A DNA stretch of 64,000 bases from Mannheimia granulomatis (GCF_013377255.1 NZ_CP016614.1:1992501-2056500); one strand, 5' to 3'; counted from the stretch's first letter, positions 36,413-45,636 are shown. The notes: generated by a model from the sequence alone, not told the origin. A program made the numbers and translations.

Positions 36413-37825
36413 ATGAGTTCAGAACAAAGACCTTTTGGTATAAAAGATAAACTTGCCTATATGGCTGGTGATATTGCCAACGACTTAAGTTTTATGATGT
36501 CAGCTTTCTTTTTAATGCTTTTCTATACTAACGTATTGCAAATTGAAGGCTATGTTGTTGGTATTCTCTTTCTTGTTTCTAGAGTTATCGATGCATTTAC
36601 CGATATTGGTATGGGACGATTAGTAGATACAATGAAGCCTTTCAAAGAAGGAAGATTCAGAGGTATTATTCGTCGAGCAGCTCCATTTATCTGTATTTCA
36701 GGCTTTCTCCTTTTCTTACACGTAGTGAAAGATTGGTCTTATACAGCAAAACTGGTTTATGTCACAATTACCTATATTGTGTGGGGAAGTTTAGCTTATA
36801 CAGCAATTAATATTCCTTATGGTTCAATGGCTTCTGTCATCACTACAAAGCCTGAGGAGCGTGCTGGACTATCCGTTTTCCGTACCGTTGGAGCGAATAT
36901 TGCATTGCTCTTTATCTCTTTTGTTATTCCATTGATTATTTATAAAGAAGTGGATGGAAAACAAGTAATTATCCCTGAAATGTTCACTTACATTATGGGG
37001 GTATTTATGATTTGTGCCTTTATTCTTTACCAAATCTGTTGGAAATTCTCCATTGAACGAGTGCAATTACCTGAAAAAGATGGACGTCGTTATAACAAAA
37101 AGCACAATAAAGCAGACTGTTTGAAAGATGTAAAAGCTATTTTCAGTAGCTTATTTTCTAATAATGCTTTATTAATTTTCATTTTAGTAGCGATTATTTT
37201 ATTACTCGCAAACTTACTAATTGGCACCATGAACCCATATTTGTATGTGGATTACTTCAATAGCAAATTAGCCTTATCATTCGGTGGTATTTTAGGTGCA
37301 GTAACAACCTTTATAGTTGCACCATTTGCACAAAATATAGTGAAAAAATACGGTAAAAAAGAGTCAGCTTCTGTTGGATTACTGATTACAGCAATCATTT
37401 ACGGAGTATTATTTTTCGTAAAAATTACTAATGTTTGGATCTATATCGTTATTGTGTTAATCGCATCACTTGGTTTAAGCTATTTCCAAATTATCGTATG
37501 GGCATTTATTACAGATATTATCGATAACCAATTCATAAAAACAGGACGCCGTGAGGACGGAACAATTTACGCTGTTTACTCATTCGCCCGCAAAATTGGT
37601 CAAGCATTAGCAGGAGGATTAGGGGGCTTCGCATTAAGCTATATTGGCTATACAGCTAAAGCACCATCCCAGCCACAAGAAGTCTTAGAATCAATTTATG
37701 CCTTTGCAACTGGGGTTCCAGCATTTGCTTGTCTATTAATTTTCTTATTGCTTAAATATGCCTATCCGCTTTCTAAAGAAATTGTAGAACAAAACTCAGC
37801 AGCACTAGAAAAACAAACAAATTAG
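36413..37825 (+). CDS. GPH-family glycoside:cation symporter
   Basis: A 470-residue major-facilitator protein of the glycoside-pentoside-hexuronide class with about 12 helices, resembling UidB/MelB/YihO. Typical marks are the N-terminal KDKLAYMAGDIANDLSF and the interior DIIDNQ...GRREDGTIYAVYSFARKIGQALAGGLGG. It probably imports the uronate-containing glycoside hydrolysed by the GH3 enzyme encoded 27 bp upstream. uxaC follows after 14 bp. Confidence 0.9.
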   Translation: MSSEQRPFGIKDKLAYMAGDIANDLSFMMSAFFLMLFYTNVLQIEGYVVGILFLVSRVIDAFTDIGMGRLVDTMKPFKEGRFRGIIRRAAPFICISGFLLFLHVVKDWSYTAKLVYVTITYIVWGSLAYTAINIPYGSMASVITTKPEERAGLSVFRTVGANIALLFISFVIPLIIYKEVDGKQVIIPEMFTYIMGVFMICAFILYQICWKFSIERVQLPEKDGRRYNKKHNKADCLKDVKAIFSSLFSNNALLIFILVAIILLLANLLIGTMNPYLYVDYFNSKLALSFGGILGAVTTFIVAPFAQNIVKKYGKKESASVGLLITAIIYGVLFFVKITNVWIYIVIVLIASLGLSYFQIIVWAFITDIIDNQFIKTGRREDGTIYAVYSFARKIGQALAGGLGGFALSYIGYTAKAPSQPQEVLESIYAFATGVPAFACLLIFLLLKYAYPLSKEIVEQNSAALEKQTN

Positions 37826-37839
37826 GGGTGAATGAAATT

Positions 37840-39243
37840 ATGATGAATTTTATGACGGAAAATTTTCTACTCTCAACCTCAACAGCCCAAAAACTCTATC
37901 ATGATTATGCTAAAGATCAGCCAATTTTTGACTACCATTGTCATTTAAATCCAAAAGAAATTGCAGAAAATCGTCAATTTAATGATTTAACAGAAATTTG
38001 GTTGGAAGGCGATCACTATAAGTGGCGAGCGATGCGTTCTGCTGGTGTGGAAGAACAGCTCATTACCGGGAATGCGGATAACTTCAGTAAATATCTGGCC
38101 TTCGCTAATACTGTACCCAAATGTATTGGCAATCCAATTTACCATTGGACACACTTAGAATTACGCCGTCCTTTCGGCATTACTAATACCTTATTAGGGC
38201 CAGATACTGCAGAAAAAATCTGGCATCAAGGGAATGAATTACTACAGCAGCCGGAATTTTCTGCTCGTGGCATTATGAAACAGATGAATGTGAAATTAGT
38301 AGGAACAACTGACGATCCTATTGATTCATTAATACATCATAAAGCCATTGCGGAAGATAGCAGCTTTGATGTGGAAGTCGTGCCAAGTTGGAGACCTGAC
38401 AGAGCATTCAAAATCGAACACCCCCTATTCAATGAATATATTGAAAAGTTAGGCAAAATAGCAGATGTTGAAATCAACAGTTTCGATAAATTAAAGCAAG
38501 CTTTATTAAAACGTCTTGAACACTTCGATCAACATGGCTGTAAATCTGCCGATCACGGTATTGAAGTTGTCCGTTTTACACCAATTCCTGATGAAAAAGT
38601 CCTTGATAAGATTTTGCAAAAAAGATTAGAAAATCAACCGCTTGTAGAAGAAGAGATTGCCCAATTTAGTACTGCATTACTTGTTTGGTTAGGTACGGAA
38701 TACCACAAACGTAATTGGGTGATGCAGATGCACATTGGGGCAATTCGCAATAATAATACAAGGATGTTTAAATTATTGGGGGCGGATTCCGGCTTTGATT
38801 CAATTGGCGACCGTACGTTTGCGGAGCCACTCTCACGCTTATTAGACGCTATGGATCAAACCGATCAACTACCTAAAACGATTCTATATTGCTTAAACCC
38901 CCGTGATAACGAAATGTTAGCTAGTATGATTGGCAATTTCCAAACCGGAGGCATTGCCGGCAAAATCCAATTTGGCTCAGGTTGGTGGTTTAATGATCAA
39001 AAAGATGGGATGGAACGCCAACTACAACAATTATCTCAATTAGGTTTACTCAGCCAATTTGTCGGTATGCTAACCGACTCTCGTAGTTTCTTGTCTTACA
39101 CTCGCCATGAATATTTCCGCCGGATTCTGTGTGAAATGATTGGTGGCTGGGCTGAACGTGGTGAAGCACCAAATGACCTGAACCTGCTAGGTAATATAGT
39201 CAAAGATATTTGCTACAGTAATGCGAAACGTTATTTCAAATAG
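37840..39243 (+). CDS. uxaC: Glucuronate isomerase
   Basis: Converts D-glucuronate to D-fructuronate, the entry step. The 467-residue protein contains DYHCHLNPKEIAENRQF near the N-terminus, a metal site, and QMHIGAIRNNNTRMF and MLTDSRSFLSYTRHEYFRRIL near the C-terminus. The frame opens with GTG at 37828, but AGGGG sits 11 bp before the ATG at 37840, which also fits the family start. Full length. Confidence 0.96.
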   Translation: MMNFMTENFLLSTSTAQKLYHDYAKDQPIFDYHCHLNPKEIAENRQFNDLTEIWLEGDHYKWRAMRSAGVEEQLITGNADNFSKYLAFANTVPKCIGNPIYHWTHLELRRPFGITNTLLGPDTAEKIWHQGNELLQQPEFSARGIMKQMNVKLVGTTDDPIDSLIHHKAIAEDSSFDVEVVPSWRPDRAFKIEHPLFNEYIEKLGKIADVEINSFDKLKQALLKRLEHFDQHGCKSADHGIEVVRFTPIPDEKVLDKILQKRLENQPLVEEEIAQFSTALLVWLGTEYHKRNWVMQMHIGAIRNNNTRMFKLLGADSGFDSIGDRTFAEPLSRLLDAMDQTDQLPKTILYCLNPRDNEMLASMIGNFQTGGIAGKIQFGSGWWFNDQKDGMERQLQQLSQLGLLSQFVGMLTDSRSFLSYTRHEYFRRILCEMIGGWAERGEAPNDLNLLGNIVKDICYSNAKRYFK

Positions 39244-39266
39244 GACAGATCATTAAAGAGGTAAAA

Positions 39267-39908
39267 ATGCGTTATACCACCGAACAAATTGTAGAAAAAT
39301 TAAGAGAACTGAAAGTTGTCCCTGTCATCGCTCTCGACAATGCAGAAGATATTTTGCCACTTGCAAAAACCCTTTCGGAAAACGGCTTGCCTGTGGTAGA
39401 AATTACTTTCCGATCGGCAGCTGCTGAACAGGCGATTAAACTGGTAAAAGCAAATTATCCGGAGGTTCTGATTACGGCAGGAACAGTACTTACCAAAGAG
39501 CAAGTCCTCACCGCTAAAAATGCCGGGGCGGACTGCATCGTCACGCCGGGTTTTAATCCAAATGTAGTGAAATATTGCCAAGAATTAGGTATTCCAGTTA
39601 CCCCCGGAGTAAATAATCCGATGGCGATTGAAGCTGCATTGGAACTCGGTATACAAGCGGTCAAATTTTTTCCTGCAGAAGCAAGTGGCGGAGTTAAAAT
39701 GATTAAAGCCTTACTTGGTCCTTACGGTAATCTGCAAATTATGCCAACAGGAGGTATCAGCCCAAGTAATATTAAGGAATATCTCGCTATTCCAAATATT
39801 GTTGCTTGTGGTGGATCTTGGTTTGTGGAAAAATCATTAATTAACAATAAAAAATGGAATGAGATTGGAAAATTAGTTAAAGAAGCGGTTGAGTTAGTGA
39901 ATAATTAA
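39267..39908 (+). CDS. eda: KDPG/KHG aldolase
   Basis: Cleaves 2-keto-3-deoxy-6-phosphogluconate to pyruvate and glyceraldehyde 3-phosphate. The 213-residue protein shows the catalytic Glu in VVEITFRS near residue 45, the Schiff-base Lys in AVKFFPAE near 133 and the phosphate site PTGGIS near 161. Last gene of the operon, preceded by AGAGG and followed by a terminator. The kinase that makes its substrate (KdgK) is not in the window. Confidence 0.96.
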   Translation: MRYTTEQIVEKLRELKVVPVIALDNAEDILPLAKTLSENGLPVVEITFRSAAAEQAIKLVKANYPEVLITAGTVLTKEQVLTAKNAGADCIVTPGFNPNVVKYCQELGIPVTPGVNNPMAIEAALELGIQAVKFFPAEASGGVKMIKALLGPYGNLQIMPTGGISPSNIKEYLAIPNIVACGGSWFVEKSLINNKKWNEIGKLVKEAVELVNN

Positions 39909-39931
39909 AAAGCATCTTTTATGAGTAAATG

Positions 39932-39977
39932 ATCTGCACCCCAAAGCTAGGCAAGCAACTAAGGTGCAGATTTTTTC
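39932..39977 (+). terminator. Terminator of the uronate operon
   Basis: ATCTGCACC and GGTGCAGAT form a 9-bp stem around a 22-nt loop, followed directly by TTTTTTCT, 24 bp after the eda stop. Confidence 0.75.
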
Positions 39978-40090
39978 TCAATTAATCCTACTTTTTTCCA
40001 AAAATGTGGCATAGTCCACATTTTTCATTTTGAGTTATTGATAAAATCCTACAAGTTAAAATTTATAAGCATTTGAATGGATATCGATAA

Positions 40091-40927
40091 ATGAATGAAT
40101 CCCTGAAATTAGATAAAAAGGGGGCAATTAGGTTATTACAAATAACCGACCCACATTTACTTTCTACCCCACAAGAAACTCTACTTGAAGTTAGAACAGT
40201 TGAAAGTTTTGCTGCTGTTATCAACCAAATCAATGCTCAGGTTGAAGAAACATCACAGCCTTTCGATCTTGTTCTGGCGACAGGTGACTTAATTCAAGAT
40301 CACCATATTGCCGGTTATCATTATTTTGCAAAAATAACGGCCAAATTAAATACATCTATTGTTTGGCTGGAAGGTAACCACGATACACAACCTGATATGG
40401 GAAAAATTCTAGCAACTTATCCGCATATCTCACCACATCGGCATATTTTGGTTGGTGATTATTGGCAAATTTTAATGCTGAATACGCAAGTTATTGGCAG
40501 ACCTTATGGTGAGCTATCCTCAGAACAGTTAGTTTGGCTGGAAGAGACCCTCAACCAATTCCCTGAACGTTTTAGCTTAATCGCACAGCATCACAATATT
40601 CTGCCAACCAATTCTGCGTGGTTAGATCAGCACAGTTTGAAAAATGCCGATAAGTTAGCAGAAATTTTAACCAAATTTAAAAAAGTAAAAGGTATTGTAC
40701 ATGGCCATATCCACCAGCAAGTAGATTCTATATGGAAAGATATTCCTATTTTTGCTACACCTTCTACCTGTATTCAATTTAAACCTAATTGTGATCAATT
40801 TACATTAGATACCTTGCCTCAAGGCTGGCGGGAATTCTACCTGCACGAAGATGGGGAGATTGAAACCGTCGTCAAGCGGTTAAATTCTAATGATTTTTTA
40901 CCAAACTTTCACTCTAAAGGTTATTAA
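40091..40927 (+). CDS. cpdA: 3',5'-cyclic-AMP phosphodiesterase
   Basis: Metallophosphoesterase that degrades cAMP and so lowers CRP activity. The 278-residue protein has all metal motifs: ITDPH near residue 19, GDLIQDH near 60, GNHD near 97, AQHH near 164 and HGHIH near 203. The 3' end contains an uptake sequence. The last 33-60 bp are repeated at 45759, beyond the tor operon. Confidence 0.93.
   Translation: MNESLKLDKKGAIRLLQITDPHLLSTPQETLLEVRTVESFAAVINQINAQVEETSQPFDLVLATGDLIQDHHIAGYHYFAKITAKLNTSIVWLEGNHDTQPDMGKILATYPHISPHRHILVGDYWQILMLNTQVIGRPYGELSSEQLVWLEETLNQFPERFSLIAQHHNILPTNSAWLDQHSLKNADKLAEILTKFKKVKGIVHGHIHQQVDSIWKDIPIFATPSTCIQFKPNCDQFTLDTLPQGWREFYLHEDGEIETVVKRLNSNDFLPNFHSKGY
40873..40905 (+). 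repeat. Direct repeat, copy 1 (cpdA 3' end)
   Basis: A 33-bp stretch inside the cpdA C-terminal codons, starting CAAGCGGTTAAATTC, is identical to 45759-45791 in the same orientation. Weaker similarity continues to the cpdA stop codon. Confidence 0.9.
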
Positions 40928-40941
40928 TTTTTATCAATAAA

Positions 40942-40972
40942 AAAGACCGCTTGCATTAAACAAACGGTCTTT
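40942..40972. terminator. Terminator after cpdA
   Basis: AAAGACCG and CGGTCTTT form an 8-bp stem extended by imperfect uptake-core pairing, 14 bp past the cpdA stop. It can serve cpdA and the convergent torD. Confidence 0.7.
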
Positions 40973-41056
40973 AGCCACTATTTTTTAGAGATAATTACTC
41001 TGCCCTAAATCAAAATATTGCGTTTAACTTTGCGATATTATCGAAAACACATAATT

Positions 41057-41668
41057 TTAGTTAGTTTCAATCTCTCTTTTCAAATCATACGTTACAAACT
41101 TCTCTAAAAGCTGAAGCAAGCTTTGATAAAACGCGGTTTTCGTTGAAACCCGTTGCGCTTTTGCCACCCACCTTGGCAGCCATGGTAGCTGGGTTTGTAG
41201 GAAGCGTTGCACTTCTTCACCGCTGCCTTGTTCCAGCAGCTTATCTAACAAGTTCAAATACACGCCGAGATGGTCGCTCGGTTCTTTCGTTTCTCGGTTA
41301 ATTTGCAGTGAAAAATGGGCGAGTAGCCGATCCATTTCCGCCAAATGTGCCGTCAGCTCGCTCTCATCTAGATAGGCGGAAGCGTAAGGAATAGCACTCT
41401 GTGTGCCGTCTAGCAAAAAGAGCTGGGCAAAATCCGCTGCCAGTTCTAAGCGGGGAAATTCCAGCTGCCCACAAGCGGTCAATTCTGCCTGAACTCTTGC
41501 AACTTCTTCGCGCAAGCCAAGCTCGGTGAGAAATGCAAAAAAATCGTCAAATTGACCCGCTTGTAGGGCATTGAGCTGCTCGTCCGAGAGTTCTCGAGCG
41601 AGCATTGCGTTAAACCAGCGGTAGCTAAATTGCCGCTCTTCACGGCTTAACCATTCAGTTTGCGCCAT
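41057..41668 (-). CDS. torD: TorD-family chaperone for the molybdoenzyme
   Basis: A 203-residue, all-helical cytoplasmic chaperone. Family marks are a YRWFNAMLARELSDEQL-type N-terminus, a central EPSDHLGVYLNLLDKLL element (the TorD/DmsD signature), and a helical C-terminal domain. It should bind the Tat signal of TorA and assist cofactor insertion. It overlaps the torA stop by 1 nt (TAATG), so translation is coupled. Confidence 0.9.
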   Translation of the reverse strand: MAQTEWLSREERQFSYRWFNAMLARELSDEQLNALQAGQFDDFFAFLTELGLREEVARVQAELTACGQLEFPRLELAADFAQLFLLDGTQSAIPYASAYLDESELTAHLAEMDRLLAHFSLQINRETKEPSDHLGVYLNLLDKLLEQGSGEEVQRFLQTQLPWLPRWVAKAQRVSTKTAFYQSLLQLLEKFVTYDLKREIETN

Positions 41669-44133
41669 TAGACTGTCACCTCAATCGCGCCGTTAAAGCC
41701 GTTTGCTGCCGGTGCTTCGCCAATAAATTTCTCGATATTCACCAAACACGTATTGGCAGAAACTGCCTGTGCCAGTTTGGACGAGCCAATATCAAGCGTC
41801 ATGGTATTTGGGTCGCCGTAGGTGTCGATAGCGCCGATTTTCTCATCAAGCGGTGAATACCACGCCCCTTCTTGCAAACGTACCACGCCGCTTGGGAAAT
41901 TATCCGAAAGCACCGCACCGACAATCGCTTGCCCACGGTCGTTAAATACGCGGACGAGGTCGCCGTCTTGAATGCCGAGCTTGGCAGCATCTTGCGGGTT
42001 GAGGTAAAGCGGCTCACGCCCTTTTACGCTGTACGTTTCACGCAGTTCTTTCGATTCGCAAAGCTGAGAGTGCAAACGTTTATCCGGGTGAACCGATTGT
42101 AACCAGAACGGGAATTTGTCGGAATTTTTGCCGCCATGCGAACGCTCCGCTTTTTCGAACCACATTGGGTGGCCTTTGCAGTCATCATAGCCAAAGCTGG
42201 CGATTTTGTTGCTGTAAATTTCGATAAAGCCCGATGGCGTGCCGAGTGCGTGCAGCTCCGGATCTTCTCGGAAATCAGCGTGGCGAACCCACGGTTTGCC
42301 TTCCGGGAACAGCACATAGCCGGTTTTCCAGAAGTCGGCAAATGCCGGCATCTCAAATTTGCCTTTGTTCTCTTTGCGGCAATCGTTGTAGAGTTTTTCC
42401 ACCCACTGCATTTCGTCCATTCCACGGCTATACTCTTTCTCTTTACCGAAGCGACGGCAAAGATCACGGAAAATCTCAAAGTCGGAACGAGAATCATAGA
42501 GTGGGTCAATCAGCTTATGCATTGCAATTACGCCACGGTTGCTGTAGGAGCCGTAAGCATCAATGTCGTTACGCTCAAACGGCGTGCAGGCAGGCAACAC
42601 AATGTCGGAGAAACGGCAGGTTGCCGTCCAGCTATAATTAATGGAGACAATGGTTTCCAGTTTTTGGAACGCCTGCTTCATTTTATTGCGCTCAGAGTGG
42701 CGATGCCACTGGTTACAGCCAGTGAAAATCGCCATTTTAAACGGGGCATAAGTGACTTTTTTGCCATTGTAATCAATGGTTTCGCCCGCGTGCAGCAGGC
42801 TGTCGGTCATTCGTGCCACCGGAATGGTGTCACTGTAGCCTTTATAGTCCTTATTGTCATATTTCGGCGTTTGTCCTTCGTCAATGTTGAGCGGGAAAGC
42901 CCCTGGCATTGCGGCACCGGATTCCGGAATGCCGATAGAACTATAGTGGTGAGCGTAGCTGATGCCGCCACCCGCTAAGCCGATCTGCCCTAACATCGAC
43001 GCCAACACTGCGCCCATCCAGTACGGCTGCTCGCCGTGTTGCTGACGTTGAATGGCCCAGCCGAAAACCAGTTGCGTGCGTTTGCCCGCCAACATTCGTG
43101 CAAATTCACGGATACGCTCGGCGGAAATGCCACAAATTTCTGCCGCCCACTCAGCGGTTTTAGCGACTTTATCTTCGGTTTCGCCTAACAGATACGGTAG
43201 GAATTTCTCAAAGCCGACCGTGTACATATCAATAAATTTTTTGTCGTATAAGTTTTCCGTATAAAGCGTGTGCGCCAAGGCTAACATAAACGGCACATCG
43301 GTTTGTGGGTTGATGTACTGCTGTTCACAGCCCAAGAAATTTTGGGTTTTGCTTTTTACCGGATCCACACAGATCACATTCACCCCTTTCGCCGCCACTT
43401 TTTCTTTCAATTTTTCTAAGTAGGCGTAGGCTTCGTGGGTTTCACAGTTCCAGCCGACTTGCAGGTTTTTCACCGGATCACTCGCCCAGAAAATGATGTT
43501 TTCGCTCTCTTTTAAAATGATTTCCCACGAGGTGCCTTGTGAATAGACTTCGGTCGAACCCAGCACATACGGCAGAATGGTTTGCCCTGCACCGGTGGAA
43601 TAGTCACCCGCCGTGCCGACACTGTTACCGTGCATTGAAATGGCACGGATCATATGATTGCCACAGCTATGGAACTGACCGGTTGAACGCCAGCCCACGT
43701 TCGCTGTGTGTAACGCCCACGGGCCGTAGTCTTTCTGTACTCGCTCTAGCTCTTCATAGAAGAGATCTAGGGCTTCGTCCCACGTTACCCGTACAAAACG
43801 GTTATCGCCCCGCTGGGTACGGTCGCTATTTTGGCGGTTTTTAAGCCAATCTAAACGTACCATCGGATAACGGATACGGGCATCGCTATAAATTAAGCCT
43901 TTGATGCCGTTGAGCATTTCAGTTGGGTGTTTATCAAACTCAAACGGCTTGATTTCCGCCACACGACCGTTCTCAATTTTGGCACGCATCGCCCCCCAGT
44001 GGGAGCCGGAAATTTTCCATTCACTGAGATTTTCATTGGCAAAGACATTGCGTGGTACGAGAAAACTCGGTGTGGCGATGGCTGCCGCCATCACAGACAT
44101 ATTTTTTAAAAATTGACGGCGAGATTGTTGCAT
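41668..44133 (-). CDS. torA: Periplasmic N-/S-oxide reductase, TorA/TorZ family
   Basis: Bis-MGD molybdoenzyme of 821 residues that reduces trimethylamine N-oxide or sulfoxides in the periplasm. A twin-arginine signal SRRQFLK is at residues 4-10. The molybdenum-ligating Ser is S179 in GDYSTGAGQ, as in TorA/DorA. No N-terminal [4Fe-4S] cysteines, again as in this family. Partners are TorC (upstream) and TorD (downstream). The close Haemophilus homologue has been studied as a methionine sulfoxide reductase (MtsZ), so the natural substrate here is open. Visibly more GC-rich than its neighbours. Confidence 0.92.
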   Translation of the reverse strand: MQQSRRQFLKNMSVMAAAIATPSFLVPRNVFANENLSEWKISGSHWGAMRAKIENGRVAEIKPFEFDKHPTEMLNGIKGLIYSDARIRYPMVRLDWLKNRQNSDRTQRGDNRFVRVTWDEALDLFYEELERVQKDYGPWALHTANVGWRSTGQFHSCGNHMIRAISMHGNSVGTAGDYSTGAGQTILPYVLGSTEVYSQGTSWEIILKESENIIFWASDPVKNLQVGWNCETHEAYAYLEKLKEKVAAKGVNVICVDPVKSKTQNFLGCEQQYINPQTDVPFMLALAHTLYTENLYDKKFIDMYTVGFEKFLPYLLGETEDKVAKTAEWAAEICGISAERIREFARMLAGKRTQLVFGWAIQRQQHGEQPYWMGAVLASMLGQIGLAGGGISYAHHYSSIGIPESGAAMPGAFPLNIDEGQTPKYDNKDYKGYSDTIPVARMTDSLLHAGETIDYNGKKVTYAPFKMAIFTGCNQWHRHSERNKMKQAFQKLETIVSINYSWTATCRFSDIVLPACTPFERNDIDAYGSYSNRGVIAMHKLIDPLYDSRSDFEIFRDLCRRFGKEKEYSRGMDEMQWVEKLYNDCRKENKGKFEMPAFADFWKTGYVLFPEGKPWVRHADFREDPELHALGTPSGFIEIYSNKIASFGYDDCKGHPMWFEKAERSHGGKNSDKFPFWLQSVHPDKRLHSQLCESKELRETYSVKGREPLYLNPQDAAKLGIQDGDLVRVFNDRGQAIVGAVLSDNFPSGVVRLQEGAWYSPLDEKIGAIDTYGDPNTMTLDIGSSKLAQAVSANTCLVNIEKFIGEAPAANGFNGAIEVTV

Positions 44134-44201
44134 ATCTTGTCCTTGTGTAATTTGTAAAATACGTTAGTTATTTCAGGGAATGTTACCCGAAGTTCGATCA
44201 T

Positions 44202-44224
44202 CCCCCTCTTTAGCAAAGAGGGGG
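44202..44224 (-). other. GC-rich hairpin between torC and torA
   Basis: CCCCCTCTTT and AAAGAGGGGG form a 10-bp perfect stem with a 3-nt loop in the 131-bp torC-torA gap. No T-run follows on the minus strand, so it is more likely an mRNA stability or processing element than a terminator. Confidence 0.6.
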
Positions 44225-44264
44225 GTAGTTCATCACAAAATAGATTTCATTGATTTTCTCAACT

Positions 44265-45428
44265 CTAATGCTTCGCCCCTTCGCTATCAGACGCGTGCAT
44301 TTGCAGGTAACGCAACACTTCTTTTCCGGTCTGTTTATCCATATTGGTAAAGCCGATCATACCGTTGAATAAGCCAATCCAGCTATTTGAATCAAAGTGG
44401 GCAACATCAGGCTGTCTGTGGCAGGTACTGCATTGCGTTTTGTATTGATTTTCCGCATTCGCCCAAATTGGGGTGACATCATCAAGTAACTGCGCTTTTC
44501 CAATCCACGCTTGCAGTTTGACTTTCTGCCAGTTCAAGCCGGTAATCGGATCCTCTCGGGTTTCCAATACCTCAAATTTCGGCTCGTTTGCCATAAATTC
44601 CTTGGTAAGCACCGCATCGGTGATGTTTTTACCGAAATCGTGATACCAAATGCGTCCAAAACCTTTCTCTTTACGCCACATCGTCAGTTCCACCAAATCC
44701 GCATTGCTGCCTGCTTTCACAAACGCAACCGGCACCGCAGTTTCCAACTGCCCGATAGCTTGGCTCAAGCCTTCATCTAAGAATAGGTCAGCATTGCCTT
44801 TGGTGTAATAGGATTTGCTTTGATTCGGCGATTTATTCACAAACTGATCGAACTTCGATTTCACCGCATTGTCGTCCACTTTCGGCAAGTGGTGAGCGAT
44901 GCCTTTGTGGCAATCCATACAGCTTTGATCTTTCTCGGCGGCAGGAATCATCGCTTTGCGTGCCGCTTCCGACATTTTTTCGAAATTCATTCGATCATAG
45001 CTGTGGCAGGCTTTACACTCTTTAGAGCCGTTGGCGGCAAATCTCGCCCACTCACGCTCTGCCATTTCTAAGCGGTGTTTTTCAAAATCTTCCTCGCTCT
45101 GATATTTGCCGGAAAATTCCGCTAACACTTCGCGGCTTGCCTGCACTTTGCGTGCGTATTTTTCGGTGTAATCATGTGGCAAATGGCAGCTCGAACAGGT
45201 TGCAGTTACCCCACTTTTATTCGACCAATGGGCCGTTTGCTTGAGCTCTTCCAACGGTTTTTGCATAGAGTGGCAACTTACGCAAAACTCCTCACTGCTG
45301 GTTTTATCCATCACTTTGTTAAATTGATGCCAACTCACTGCACCTGCCACAAAGCCGATACTGACCAATACCCCTAAACCAATTTTATTAGCCGGTTTGG
45401 TAAAAAAGGATTTTATCGCTCTTATCAT
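44265..45428 (-). CDS. torC: Pentaheme c-type cytochrome TorC/TorY
   Basis: Membrane-anchored cytochrome that passes quinol electrons to the periplasmic reductase. The 387-residue protein has one N-terminal helix (about 17-35). Four heme sites follow in a NapC-like domain (CVSCH, CSSCH, CKACH, CMDCH) and a fifth in the C-terminal domain (CSTCH near residue 360). Start chosen at 45428 after AGGA; upstream in-frame codons overlap torE and are not family-like. It lies 4 bp after torE. Confidence 0.93.
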   Translation of the reverse strand: MIRAIKSFFTKPANKIGLGVLVSIGFVAGAVSWHQFNKVMDKTSSEEFCVSCHSMQKPLEELKQTAHWSNKSGVTATCSSCHLPHDYTEKYARKVQASREVLAEFSGKYQSEEDFEKHRLEMAEREWARFAANGSKECKACHSYDRMNFEKMSEAARKAMIPAAEKDQSCMDCHKGIAHHLPKVDDNAVKSKFDQFVNKSPNQSKSYYTKGNADLFLDEGLSQAIGQLETAVPVAFVKAGSNADLVELTMWRKEKGFGRIWYHDFGKNITDAVLTKEFMANEPKFEVLETREDPITGLNWQKVKLQAWIGKAQLLDDVTPIWANAENQYKTQCSTCHRQPDVAHFDSNSWIGLFNGMIGFTNMDKQTGKEVLRYLQMHASDSEGAKH

Positions 45429-45432
45429 ATTC

Positions 45433-45567
45433 CTAAGCTCCCGGTAATCCGATGACAAACATTTGTAACATCCACACAATAAAGCCGTAAGTCCCCATGG
45501 CAAATGCCATCAGTAATGGTAAAATTAGCCCTGACAGCAATAACGTTTTGAATAATTCTGAACGCAT
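45433..45567 (-). CDS. torE: Small TorE/NapE-family membrane protein
   Basis: A 44-residue protein: charged start MRSELFKT, one long hydrophobic helix, the motif PLLMAFAMGTYGFIVWMLQMF, then GLPGA. Size, composition and position directly before the pentaheme cytochrome match the TorE/NapE group. First gene of the tor operon. Function is unknown; it probably accompanies the cytochrome in the membrane. Confidence 0.8.
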   Translation of the reverse strand: MRSELFKTLLLSGLILPLLMAFAMGTYGFIVWMLQMFVIGLPGA

Positions 45568-45636
45568 TTAAACCCTCTACTCCTTATAACTAATAGTAAT
45601 ATTATTTAATTATTCTCCTTTCGACGATAAGTTGCC

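Noticed and set aside
42136..42978. 280-codon plus-strand open frame opposite torA
   Set aside because: The opposite frame is a complete molybdoenzyme with all motifs. The antisense frame is a product of the GC-richer codon use and resembles no family.
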